6,769 nt of DNA from an uncultured Phycisphaerales bacterium (GCA_937868145.1 CALMMH010000694.1:1-6769); one strand, 5' to 3'. Numbered from the stretch's first letter, positions 1-6,382 are shown. A program made the numbers and translations. Notes: generated from the letters alone by a model not told the origin.

Positions 1-2119
1 CCCAGACGTCCGCGCCGATGCCGTTCATCAGAATGCTGCCGGAGGCGGTCTGCACAAACGACGGCGCGACGCCGCGATAGAACAGCCTGAGATTCTGGGC
101 CCCGCTCACGGTCAGGTTCTTCGGCGCGCCAAACTCGAACTCGGCCTCCGAGTAGTACGGCGAACCCGTGTTGTCGTACATCAAAGGCATGGATTGAGCG
201 CCGCCGTGAACGATGCTCCTCTCAGCAAACGGCGACTCGTCGTAGCCGACCTGCGAGCCGCTGGCCTGCGTCGTCACGCCATCCACCCAGGCGTTGTAAA
301 TGCGGTTGTCGTCGTCGTTGTAGGCCTCGAAATCATCGATCGTAGCGAACTCCTGGGACGTGAAGCTCCAAACGTCGCCTGCGTACGTGCCGGCGTCGCC
401 GACCTCGTCCACTCTCCAATAGTAGGTGGTGCCGAACTCCACAGAGCTCGGAGCGAAGCTGTGATCGGTCACCGTGTCGACCGGAGCAGTGCCCTGGGTC
501 ACGGCCTCGTTGTCAGGCCCGAAGTACACCTTGTGCGAGGTCGCCTCGCGGCCGGGCCGCCAGGACAGATCGGTGTCCAAGCTGACGCCGGTGGCGCCGA
601 TTGCAGGTTCAGGCTGCCGGGCCTGGACCGGGATGTACAGGAAACGGACCTCGCTCAAGCCGTACTGTTTGAGCATGCCCCAGTTGCTGTTGATCGTCAG
701 CTTGACGTACCGGGCTTCGACGCCTCCGAAGTCGACCGTCGTGTTGTGGGCGTAATCCTCCGTGCCGGGGGCCTGGGCAAGTTCCGGCACATCGGTCAGC
801 GTCGTCCAGGCGACTCCGTCGATGGAGTACTCCACCGTGACGTCCTTGGCGCCGAAGCCGACGAACACTTCGACTCCCTGGTTGGAGTTCCAGACCCACA
901 TCTGATCGACCTTGTAGACCTCGTCGAACTGGAACTGGATCCAGGAGGGCTGCGAGCCGCTGGGGCTGGTCAACCACATGTTCCTGTCTTCCTTGGAATG
1001 GAGATCGCCCAGAAGGCCCGAGCCGTCGACAGTCTTCTCCGGGCCCATGTTCGGAGCCGAGGAACTGGCGGTGGCGACGACGCCGGCGATCGGATACGCG
1101 AACGGTTCGGTTGTGAAATGCCAGACGTCGCCCGCAAAGACGGTGTTGTCCGGCGCGCCGTTGACCTCGTCGACCCGCCAGAAGTAGGTCGTGCCATACT
1201 CCAGCGGGACGGCCGGCTGGAATGTGGTGTCGGTCAGGCCCTGGGCGACCGACGCGAGGTCTTCGACGCTGGTCCCCAGGGATACGTCGTGCGTCGCAGC
1301 CATGCCGTTGGATGTCCAGGTCAGCCTCGCGTCCGTCAACACGTCGGACTGGCCGTCTACGGGATTCGGTTGGGTCGCGATGGGTTCGTCGAATCCGTCC
1401 ATGGCGTCCAGGACCTCCGCGGCGGTCATCGGCCTCTGGAAGATCATGACTTCGTCGAGGATCCCATTGAAGGTGCCCAGGCCATCGGCACAGTTGACGA
1501 CGCCGATACCGGTCCGGTAGGTGGCGAAGTTGCCCGTGGGCAAGCTCCACGCGCCGGCGAGCTTCTCAACGCCGTTGAGGTAGGCCACACCGCGGCTTGC
1601 CGCCGCATCGTGGGAGAACGCCACGTGCACCCACTCGTCCTTGACCAGGTGCGGTGCTGAGAGGGATAGGATGCTCTGAGGACTGGTGTTGGACTTGAAC
1701 CGCAGTTGGCTGCCGTCGCCAGGGGTCTCGATCCACCAGTACATGGTGCCGTCGCGGTGACTGACCAGGCCCTGGTAGAGACTGTTGGCTCCGGCCCACC
1801 TGGTCCACAGAGCGACGCCAAGTCCATCGGTCCCGGTGGTTTGCCAGGCACCGGTGTTGACGAACGGGCTGCCGTTGCCGCCCTTGAACTGCAGGGCGTT
1901 GCCCTCAACGCCGGAGACCCAGTTCAGGGCACCGGTCAGCGTTCCGTTGTGGGCGCCGGTTTCGTCGATCGCGGTCAATCCCGACGTCGAGTTGAATCGA
2001 TAGTAAGCTCCCAGACCCTCCGGAAGTTCTGCCTGCACGGTGTTTGCAGCCCACAGCAGACAGACGGCGGCTATGAGAAGCCGCGTCTGCGAAATCCTGG
2101 AGTTCGATTGGTCGCGCAT
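1..2119 (-). CDS. Secreted LamG / Fn3-like / discoidin multidomain protein (3' end beyond window)
   Basis: One uninterrupted frame of 706 codons runs off the left edge, so the C-terminus is missing. The ATG at 2119 follows a strong AAGGAGGA ribosome binding site. Residues 1-30 are a classic signal peptide (Arg-containing start, hydrophobic LLIAAVCLLWAA, cleavage after VQA), so the product is exported. Domains in order: a LamG/concanavalin-like fold at about 35-240 (WVHVAFSHD, YLNGV, GILDEVMIFQRPMTAAEV); an Fn3-like module at 250-338 (YGTTYFWRVDEVNG, GDVWHF); an F5/8 type C (discoidin) domain at about 342-495 (ASSSAPNMGPEKTVDG, SWIQFQFDE, VEYSIDG, ARYVKLTI, LSEVRFLY); a second Fn3-like module at 500-590 (FGTTYYWRVDEVGD, GDVWSF); and from 594 a module with DDFEAYND, GSQVGYDESPFAE and IVHGGAQSMPLMYDN. 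From family knowledge, LamG and discoidin folds bind glycans or surfaces; no catalytic domain is visible. The role is inferred as surface adhesion or polysaccharide binding. Similar architectures are common in Phycisphaerae. Exact substrate unknown. Confidence 0.88.
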   Translation of the reverse strand, partial: MRDQSNSRISQTRLLIAAVCLLWAANTVQAELPEGLGAYYRFNSTSGLTAIDETGAHNGTLTGALNWVSGVEGNALQFKGGNGSPFVNTGAWQTTGTDGLGVALWTRWAGANSLYQGLVSHRDGTMYWWIETPGDGSQLRFKSNTSPQSILSLSAPHLVKDEWVHVAFSHDAAASRGVAYLNGVEKLAGAWSLPTGNFATYRTGIGVVNCADGLGTFNGILDEVMIFQRPMTAAEVLDAMDGFDEPIATQPNPVDGQSDVLTDARLTWTSNGMAATHDVSLGTSVEDLASVAQGLTDTTFQPAVPLEYGTTYFWRVDEVNGAPDNTVFAGDVWHFTTEPFAYPIAGVVATASSSAPNMGPEKTVDGSGLLGDLHSKEDRNMWLTSPSGSQPSWIQFQFDEVYKVDQMWVWNSNQGVEVFVGFGAKDVTVEYSIDGVAWTTLTDVPELAQAPGTEDYAHNTTVDFGGVEARYVKLTINSNWGMLKQYGLSEVRFLYIPVQARQPEPAIGATGVSLDTDLSWRPGREATSHKVYFGPDNEAVTQGTAPVDTVTDHSFAPSSVEFGTTYYWRVDEVGDAGTYAGDVWSFTSQEFATIDDFEAYNDDDNRIYNAWVDGVTTQASGSQVGYDESPFAERSIVHGGAQSMPLMYDNTGSPYYSEAEFEFGAPKNLTVSGAQNLRLFYRGVAPSFVQTASGSILMNGIGADVW

Positions 2120-2124
2120 GCTTG

Positions 2125-2132
2125 TCCTCCTT
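2125..2132 (-). promoter_or_regulatory. Strong Shine-Dalgarno site of the LamG/discoidin gene
   Basis: AAGGAGGA on the minus strand ends five bases before the ATG at 2119. It decides the start: an in-frame ATG also exists 31 codons upstream (2212), but only the 2119 start gives a compact, normal signal peptide. Confidence 0.75.
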
Positions 2133-2254
2133 CGAGTGGGGAAAAGGGGATGAAATGGAATCGAAGCGACAGCTTTCCCCTCATGCATCGCCGTCGAGAA
2201 CCGCTGTTTCATGACCTCACTCCGTCCTACGGGGGTGGTTGGCACAGTGAGCCC

Positions 2255-2283
2255 ATCGTACCGCGGGATCGTCTCTCCGGCAA
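2255..2283 (-). promoter_or_regulatory. Weak candidate promoter for the LamG/discoidin gene
   Basis: On the minus strand TTGCCG (2283-2278) and TACGAT (2260-2255) are separated by 17 bases. Each matches the sigma-70 consensus at four of six positions. The predicted leader would be roughly 130 bases. In GC-rich DNA such a match can arise by chance. Otherwise the 268-base gap at 2120-2387 holds only the inverted repeats annotated separately. Confidence 0.22.
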
Positions 2284-2321
2284 AAGGAATCTGTGTGCGC
2301 GACTATGTTTCCTGTGACGTC

Positions 2322-2387
2322 CCTCGGGCATGACGCCCTGTGGCGACAATGCCTTGTCGCAACCTAGGAAATGCCCCAAGCGAGAGG
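2322..2387. repeat. Nested inverted repeats just after the lipoprotein gene
   Basis: The core is a perfect 7-bp inverted repeat, GCGACAA (2343-2349) and TTGTCGC (2354-2360), with a 4-base loop. It is enclosed by GGGCAT (2326-2331) and ATGCCC (2371-2376), and loosely by CCTC (2322-2325) and GAGG (2384-2387). It begins right after the lipoprotein stop codon on the minus strand, where a 3' end hairpin would be expected. No T-tract follows on either strand, so it is not a standard intrinsic terminator. It could stabilise an mRNA 3' end, mark a non-canonical terminator, or be a protein-binding site. Confidence 0.45.
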
Positions 2388-3011
2388 CTACTGGCCGGCC
2401 CGGATGGCGCATTCACCGGAGAGACGTCGGCCGTCGGACCCCAGATACGTCGCCTCCAGGATGTAGGTTCGGTCTCGCTCCACTCGGAGATTCAGTTGAA
2501 ACTCGTAGGACCGCAGGAAATCCCGCCAGAATTTGTGGTTGTCGGTCGGACGCGTCAGGTCGATGTCCGGCCAGATCATGAGCCGCTGTCCCTTGGTCTG
2601 GGCCGACCGCCGCACGTGCTCGTACAACTCGAACCGCATCGTGCACGGAGCCTTGACCGGAGAGCCAAAGGCGTCGAGGAGGGACACATAGACATCCAGC
2701 TTGGCGTCCTGGCCGATGCCGGCGGCGCCGGTGATTTCGCTCAGCGGCAGGATGCTGATCCTGGCGGGCCCGAAGCCGGTCGGAGCCGTCGCAGAAGACT
2801 GATCACCAAGTTGCGTCCCCTGCCCGGCGGTCTGCTGGGCGGCTGACTTGGCCCCTTGTGGCGGAGCTTCGCAACCTCCGCACGCGATCAGCACCGGGAC
2901 GAGGAGACTACAGGCAAGAGCCATGACACCCGTGCGATTCGATGTCCGAAAACCAGCCAGAGATACGGAGCGACTCAATCGTAAATCGCAAATCGCAAAT
3001 CGTAAATCCAT
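2388..3011 (-). CDS. Putative lipoprotein of unknown function
   Basis: 207 residues from the ATG at 3011, which directly follows the ribBA TAG. A GAGG eight bases upstream, inside the end of ribBA, could serve as ribosome binding site, suggesting translational coupling. A hydrophobic stretch at 30-43 ends in the lipobox LIAC (Cys44), so the mature protein would begin at Cys44 and be lipid-anchored. Residues about 50-80 are an Ala/Gln/Gly/Ser-rich linker, followed by a likely beta-rich domain at about 82-207 (ISILPLSEITG, KLDVYVSLLDAFGSPVKAP, YEFQLNLRVERDRTYILEATYLG), with Cys123 and Cys201 as a possible disulphide pair. The start is uncertain: the first 12 or so residues are encoded by a tandem heptamer repeat. 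An internal ATG at 2924 (residue 30) would give a signal lacking positive charge; a TTG at 2978 (residue 12) is another option. I do not recognise the family and assign no function. Confidence 0.72.
   Translation of the reverse strand: MDLRFAICDLRLSRSVSLAGFRTSNRTGVMALACSLLVPVLIACGGCEAPPQGAKSAAQQTAGQGTQLGDQSSATAPTGFGPARISILPLSEITGAAGIGQDAKLDVYVSLLDAFGSPVKAPCTMRFELYEHVRRSAQTKGQRLMIWPDIDLTRPTDNHKFWRDFLRSYEFQLNLRVERDRTYILEATYLGSDGRRLSGECAIRAGQ
2977..3010. repeat. Tandem heptamer repeat (AATCGYA)x4
   Basis: On the plus strand the units are AATCGTA, AATCGCA, AATCGCA, AATCGTA, then a partial AATCCA. The tract begins two bases from the ribBA stop and its last partial unit overlaps the annotated lipoprotein start codon. 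Read on the minus strand it encodes DLRFAICDLRL, a peptide I recognise as a recurrent artefact-like N-terminus in some bacterial genomes carrying dispersed intergenic heptamer tracts. It is too short and spacerless to be CRISPR. Confidence 0.85.
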
Positions 3012-4268
3012 CTACAGGTCCTCGTCCAGGATGTGTCCCAACCGGCGTTTTTTGGTTCGCAGATAGTCGATGTTGTGCTTGCTGGGCTTGGCCCGCAGAG
3101 GGATCTGTTCGGCGATCTTGATCCCGTACACTTCGAGCCGGCTGACCTTCTTGGGATTGTTCGTCAGAATCCGCACGTTCCTCAAGCCCAGGTCGCGACA
3201 GATCTGCGCCCCGATGCCGTAGTCCCGACGATCCGCCATGAAACCGAGCTTGAGGTTGGCGTCCACCGTGTCCAGCCCCTGCTCCTGGAGCTTGTAGGCC
3301 CGCAGCTTGTTGGACAGGCCGATCCCGCGCCCCTCCTGGCGGAGATAGATCAGAGCCCCTTTGCCCTCCTTCTCGATCATCTTCATGGCCGTGATGAGCT
3401 GGTAGCCGCATTCGCACCGTTGGGAGTGGAACAGGTCGCCCGTCATGCACTCCGAATGCACGCGGATCAGAACGGGCTCCTCGTGTACGAGGGGCAGCCC
3501 CTTTTCGTCCAGATCCCCCACTCCCCCCTTGCACAAGGCCAGGTGCGGCTCGGGCGATGTGGGGCTTTCATAGGCGAACAGCTTGAACTCGCCGTAATCG
3601 GTCGGCAGACAGATGGACTCGAAACGTTTGATCTGGCTCTCCCGCTGCATACGGTACTCGATGAGCTTGGTGACCGAGGTCATCCTGAGCCCATGTCCCT
3701 TGCAGAACTCCAGAAGCTCGGGGACCCGGGCCATCGAACCGTCGTCGCTCATGATCTCGCAAATCACCGCGGCGGGTTTCATGCCGGCCAGACGAGCCAG
3801 ATCGACGCTTCCTTCCGTCTGCCCGGCACGGACGAGGACGCCGCCGTCGCGGGCCCGCAAGGGAAAGATGTGGCCCGGCCGAGCCAAATCCCGAGCGCGG
3901 GCGTTGTCGGCGATGGTAACCTGGACCGTGTGAGACCGGTCGGCGGCGCTGATGCCCGTCGTAATTCCCTCGGCCGCGTCGATGCTGACGGTGAAAGCGG
4001 TTCCCAGTCGGGCGGTATTCTCCATCGTTTGCGGGTACAGACCCAGGGAATCGCATTTCTCGGCCGGTAGCGGCAGGCAGATCAAACCGCGACCGAATTT
4101 GGCCATGAAATTGATGATTTCCGGGGTAGTCTTCTCGGCAGCGCAGACCAAATCGCCTTCGTTTTCCCGATCCTCGGCATCGACGAGAACGATCATTTTG
4201 CCTTGCCGGAGATCTTCGAGGACCTCCGGAATGTTGCTAAATCCTTGTGCCAGAGTACTTTCAGGCAT
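3012..4268 (-). CDS. ribBA: Bifunctional DHBP synthase / GTP cyclohydrolase II (riboflavin synthesis)
   Basis: 418 residues from the ATG at 4268; a TTG two codons upstream is in frame but less likely. The RibB half (about 1-205) converts ribulose 5-phosphate to 3,4-dihydroxy-2-butanone 4-phosphate; it shows EDRENEGD (32-39), TGISAADR, RPGHIFPLRA (His133) and CEIMSDDGSMARVPEL. The RibA half (about 218-418) opens GTP to the diaminopyrimidine precursor; it shows the zinc site RVHSEC-x10-CEC (Cys274, Cys285, Cys287), YLRQEGRGIGLSNK, AYKLQEQGLDTVDAN and LTNNPKKVSRLEVYG. Length is normal for RibBA, and the product is cytoplasmic. Oddity: the usual RAGHTE motif is RAGQTE (Gln150), replacing a His known as a metal ligand in characterised DHBP synthases; I believe the variant recurs in related bacteria. 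It lies 97 bases after pgsA and abuts the lipoprotein gene, so an operon is likely. I see no FMN riboswitch in the upstream gap. Confidence 0.96.
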   Translation of the reverse strand: MPESTLAQGFSNIPEVLEDLRQGKMIVLVDAEDRENEGDLVCAAEKTTPEIINFMAKFGRGLICLPLPAEKCDSLGLYPQTMENTARLGTAFTVSIDAAEGITTGISAADRSHTVQVTIADNARARDLARPGHIFPLRARDGGVLVRAGQTEGSVDLARLAGMKPAAVICEIMSDDGSMARVPELLEFCKGHGLRMTSVTKLIEYRMQRESQIKRFESICLPTDYGEFKLFAYESPTSPEPHLALCKGGVGDLDEKGLPLVHEEPVLIRVHSECMTGDLFHSQRCECGYQLITAMKMIEKEGKGALIYLRQEGRGIGLSNKLRAYKLQEQGLDTVDANLKLGFMADRRDYGIGAQICRDLGLRNVRILTNNPKKVSRLEVYGIKIAEQIPLRAKPSKHNIDYLRTKKRRLGHILDEDL

Positions 4269-4365
4269 TCTCAATCAACCATCCAATCTTCTGGAGCCAT
4301 CCAACAACCGGCGGTGGCCTGGTTTTCCAGTAACTTACACACAGAACGTACAAACCGAGACGCCC

Positions 4366-5064
4366 TCACCGACCCGAGTCCGTCGCATGGGCTCGCTCAT
4401 ACTGCTCAATATACAGGGTCCCGTTGCGGATGTAAATGAGGGCGGCCAAGACCGCGGCGGCGCCGGCCGACCACCAGAGCACTCTCGCAAATGCGCGGTA
4501 GCCCGGGATGACCGTCGCCAACTCCGGGGCCACCAGCACCGCGATGACCATGCTCAGTTGGAGAGCCGTCGCCAGTTTGCCCGCCCAGACGGGCACGATG
4601 TGGACCTGGGACGTGATCAGATACACGATGAGGAAGCCCAATGTAATGAGGATGTCCTTGCCGATGATCAGAACCACGACCATGGAGGGCAACTGCCAGC
4701 CGTCCACGTGCCCCCGCTCGGAAACCAGCAGCAGCGACGCGCAGGTGATCAGCAGCTTGTCGGCCAGCGGATCGAGAAAAGTGCCCAGCTTGGTAATCTG
4801 GCCGCGGTGGCGGGCCAGGTAGCCGTCGATCCCGTCGCTGATGGCCATGAGAAAGAACAGCAGGACCGCGATATGCCGAAGAAATTCCTGGGCCTCGTCG
4901 CTGAACTGGGGATCGTGCATATTGAGCATGCAGCCCACGAACGGCGCGATCAGCAGAATTCGCGCGATCGTGATCCGGGTCGGCCAGCTCAGCCGCGAGG
5001 CACTGGTCCATCCGATCCGGCCCAGCAGGCTCCGCAGTCCCTTGTTCCGTAGATCGTAGTCCAT
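4366..5064 (-). CDS. pgsA: CDP-diacylglycerol-glycerol-3-phosphate 3-phosphatidyltransferase
   Basis: 232 residues from the ATG at 5064. It makes phosphatidylglycerol phosphate from CDP-diacylglycerol and glycerol 3-phosphate, the committed step to phosphatidylglycerol and cardiolipin, in the inner membrane. The full CDP-alcohol phosphotransferase signature is present: D77-xx-D80-G81-xx-A84-R85-x8-G94-xxx-D98-xxx-D102, whose acidic residues bind the metal and catalyse transfer. Several hydrophobic helices flank it (about 31-48, 63-77, 103-115, 127-150, 168-187, 195-212). WAGKLATALQ at about 160-169 resembles the GKxxTxxQ segment of PgsA, favouring this over other CDP-alcohol transferases. A hydrophilic N-terminal stretch of about 25 residues precedes the first helix. 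GGGAG six bases upstream decides the start over an in-frame TTG at 5079. It is first of a likely pgsA-ribBA-lipoprotein group and diverges from the GspF-like gene. Confidence 0.92.
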   Translation of the reverse strand: MDYDLRNKGLRSLLGRIGWTSASRLSWPTRITIARILLIAPFVGCMLNMHDPQFSDEAQEFLRHIAVLLFFLMAISDGIDGYLARHRGQITKLGTFLDPLADKLLITCASLLLVSERGHVDGWQLPSMVVVLIIGKDILITLGFLIVYLITSQVHIVPVWAGKLATALQLSMVIAVLVAPELATVIPGYRAFARVLWWSAGAAAVLAALIYIRNGTLYIEQYERAHATDSGR

Positions 5065-5070
5065 CTCGAA

Positions 5071-5075
5071 CTCCC
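5071..5075 (-). promoter_or_regulatory. Shine-Dalgarno site of pgsA
   Basis: GGGAG on the minus strand is six bases before the ATG at 5064. It supports that start rather than the TTG at 5079, which would lie upstream of this site. Confidence 0.6.
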
Positions 5076-5089
5076 ACAACCGCTCGTCA

Positions 5090-5117
5090 TTGCATCCGCC
5101 ACCAGACTGGTTATACT
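5090..5117 (+). promoter_or_regulatory. Candidate promoter for the GspF-like gene
   Basis: TATACT (5112-5117) matches the sigma-70 -10 consensus at five of six positions. It is preceded at 16 bases by TTGCAT (5090-5095), three of six. Transcription would start near 5124 and give a leader of about 130 bases containing the inverted repeat at 5131-5166. Confidence 0.35.
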
Positions 5118-5130
5118 ACAGCAGGCAGAA

Positions 5131-5166
5131 TTCTGGAATATGGAGGATTAGGCCTATATTCTAGAA
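5131..5166 (+). repeat. Near-perfect inverted repeat in the divergent intergenic region
   Basis: TTCTGGAATAT (5131-5141) is the inverted match of ATATTCTAGAA (5156-5166) at ten of eleven positions. The exception is a G-T pair at 5135/5162, and a further G-T and G-C pair extends the stem inward (5142/5155, 5143/5154), leaving a 10-base loop. As plus-strand RNA both exceptions would be wobble pairs; in minus-strand RNA they would be mismatches, which favours a plus-strand leader hairpin. Alternatively it is a protein operator serving both divergent genes. Confidence 0.55.
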
Positions 5167-5205
5167 CTCTATGAGGTTACGCGGGCTGACAATAGAGGGT
5201 TCTAC

Positions 5206-5221
5206 CCGGCCGTCCCGCCGG
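5206..5221 (+). repeat. Short GC hairpin upstream of the GspF-like start
   Basis: CCGGC (5206-5210) and GCCGG (5217-5221) form a 5-bp all-GC stem with a 6-base loop, ending 19 bases before the GGAG ribosome binding site at 5241. No T-tract follows. Chance is a real alternative in GC-rich DNA. Confidence 0.3.
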
Positions 5222-5252
5222 CCATGACAGTCAAACAGGCGGAGAGACATCG

Positions 5253-6230
5253 ATGAGCGCACGAAACCGATTGGCCCGAGCCTACTACGATTTGTCGGTC
5301 ATGCTGGACGCGGGAGTCCCGATCATGCGTTCCTTCGATATCGTGATCGAGGGTCGCCGCGGATACCTCAAACGCGTGCTCTCGCAAGTCCGCGATTCAG
5401 TGTCCAAGGGAGCAAGCCTGACCGAATCGATGGGCAAGCACAGGCACGTGTTCCCCACCCTGGACCGCATGCTCGTCGAGGCCGCCGAGCACTCCGGGTC
5501 GCTGGGCGAATCGTTCAAAATGCTCTCCGAATGGCACGAATTCGTCCAGAGGATCGTCGCACGCATGGTTATGGGCCTAGCGTACCCGTTTCTGATCCTG
5601 CACGCGGCGGCGTTCATCTTACCGGCGCCCGACCTGATCCTCGGCAGTATCGGTTTCGGGCAGTACCTGAGTTCCGCTTTCTTCGTCGTCATCTGGCTGT
5701 ACGTACTGCTGCTGATCATCGCCATCCGAGTGTATCGGCCGGAGGGCTCGCGTCTATTCCGAGTCCCCATCGACTTCGTGACCCTGCGCATCCCCGTCTT
5801 GGGAGGGGCCGTCTACCAACTCTGCATCAGCCGTTACATGCGGGCGTTCGGGATGCTCTACAAGGCCGGCGTGCCCATCGCCGAGAGCGTCGAACGGGCC
5901 GCCCGGGCGGTAGGCAACGAGTCCGTCGCCAAGCTCTTCCGCGGATCGATCGCCACCGTCCGCAGCGGGGGCACGGCCTACGACGGGCTCTCGCCCCGCC
6001 TGCCAACCGAGTACAGGCACCTTTGGCAGATCGGCGAGGAGTCCGGCGAATTGGAGAAGACCGTCGATAAAATCGCCGAGATCTCCGGCAATCGGTCCGA
6101 AATGTATTTCCGTGGCTTTGCCCGCGGGTTCCCCATCCTGATCTACTTCATTATCATGGGCTTTATGGCCTACAAGATCCTCACGATGGCTCAGGGAGTG
6201 TACGGCAACATAGACTCATTCGCGTTCTGA
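5253..6230 (+). CDS. Type II secretion system F family protein (GspF/PilC-like)
   Basis: 325 residues from the ATG at 5253, with GGAG eight bases upstream (5241-5244). It is an inner-membrane platform protein of type II secretion or type IV pilus-like machines, which couples the cytoplasmic ATPase to pseudopilus assembly. Two T2SSF domains are visible: residues about 8-105 (DLSVMLDAGVPIMRSFDIV, SKGASLTESM, VEAAEHSGSLGESF) and about 190-288 (RYMRAFGMLYKAGVPIAESV, IGEESGELEKTVDKIAEISG). Membrane segments lie at about 106-124, 141-161 and 292-313, the usual three-helix arrangement. Typical GspF/PilC proteins are about 400 residues; this one lacks most of the N-terminal cytoplasmic extension and begins almost at domain 1. 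No ATPase, pilin or peptidase gene lies within the window, so which machine it serves cannot be told from here. The stop is followed by a 205-base gap before pdxJ. Confidence 0.9.
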   Translation: MSARNRLARAYYDLSVMLDAGVPIMRSFDIVIEGRRGYLKRVLSQVRDSVSKGASLTESMGKHRHVFPTLDRMLVEAAEHSGSLGESFKMLSEWHEFVQRIVARMVMGLAYPFLILHAAAFILPAPDLILGSIGFGQYLSSAFFVVIWLYVLLLIIAIRVYRPEGSRLFRVPIDFVTLRIPVLGGAVYQLCISRYMRAFGMLYKAGVPIAESVERAARAVGNESVAKLFRGSIATVRSGGTAYDGLSPRLPTEYRHLWQIGEESGELEKTVDKIAEISGNRSEMYFRGFARGFPILIYFIIMGFMAYKILTMAQGVYGNIDSFAF

Positions 6231-6342
6231 GAGCGTCCGGACCGAAACCCCTCGCCGTCCACCACAATCGCGATCTCATGGGCCGTTCCCTGTTCCTCCT
6301 TGAATCTGCCCCGGCGTTCACAATATTTATCTCGTTATGCGC

Positions 6343-6370
6343 TTGATGTAAACGAGTGTATTGATACAAT
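6343..6370 (+). promoter_or_regulatory. Probable pdxJ promoter
   Basis: TTGATG (6343-6348) and TACAAT (6365-6370) are 16 bases apart. The -10 matches at five of six positions and the -35 at four of six, in an AT-rich patch within otherwise GC-rich DNA. Transcription would begin near 6377, about 60 bases before the pdxJ ATG. A 6-bp inverted repeat, CTCGTT (6331-6336) and AACGAG (6351-6356), straddles the -35 and could be an operator. The rest of the gap at 6231-6342 shows no gene and no clear terminator for the upstream gene. Confidence 0.5.
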
Positions 6371-6382
6371 TCAGCAGGCTTT

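Noticed and set aside
194..1660. Long open frame on the plus strand (488 codons)
   Set aside because: It lies antisense to the LamG/discoidin gene, has low-complexity Val/Arg/Gly-rich translation and matches no family; GC-rich codons on the opposite strand keep it open.
609..1908. Minus-strand open frames at 609-1550 and 1444-1908
   Set aside because: They are in other frames of the same strand as the LamG/discoidin gene, and their translations are Arg/Pro-rich nonsense, whereas the continuous frame from 2119 shows recognisable domains.
2977..3010. Heptamer tract as a CRISPR remnant
   Set aside because: The units are 7 bases with no spacers and no cas genes nearby.
4279..4304. Direct repeat CCATCCAA (4279-4286 and 4297-4304) upstream of ribBA as an operator
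   Set aside because: Only two 8-base copies 18 bases apart; it overlaps the likely ribosome binding region and is easily explained by chance.
4269..4365. FMN riboswitch before ribBA
   Set aside because: The gap is only 97 bases and I see none of the conserved RFN element sequences.
3033..5052. Plus-strand open frames at 3033-4070 and 3952-5052
   Set aside because: They are antisense to ribBA and pgsA, both identified by catalytic motifs; the translations have no family features.
5171..5227. 18-codon frame upstream of the GspF-like gene as a leader peptide
   Set aside because: Its nearest SD-like sequence (GGAGG at 5142-5146) is 24 bases away, and it has no codon bias suggesting attenuation.
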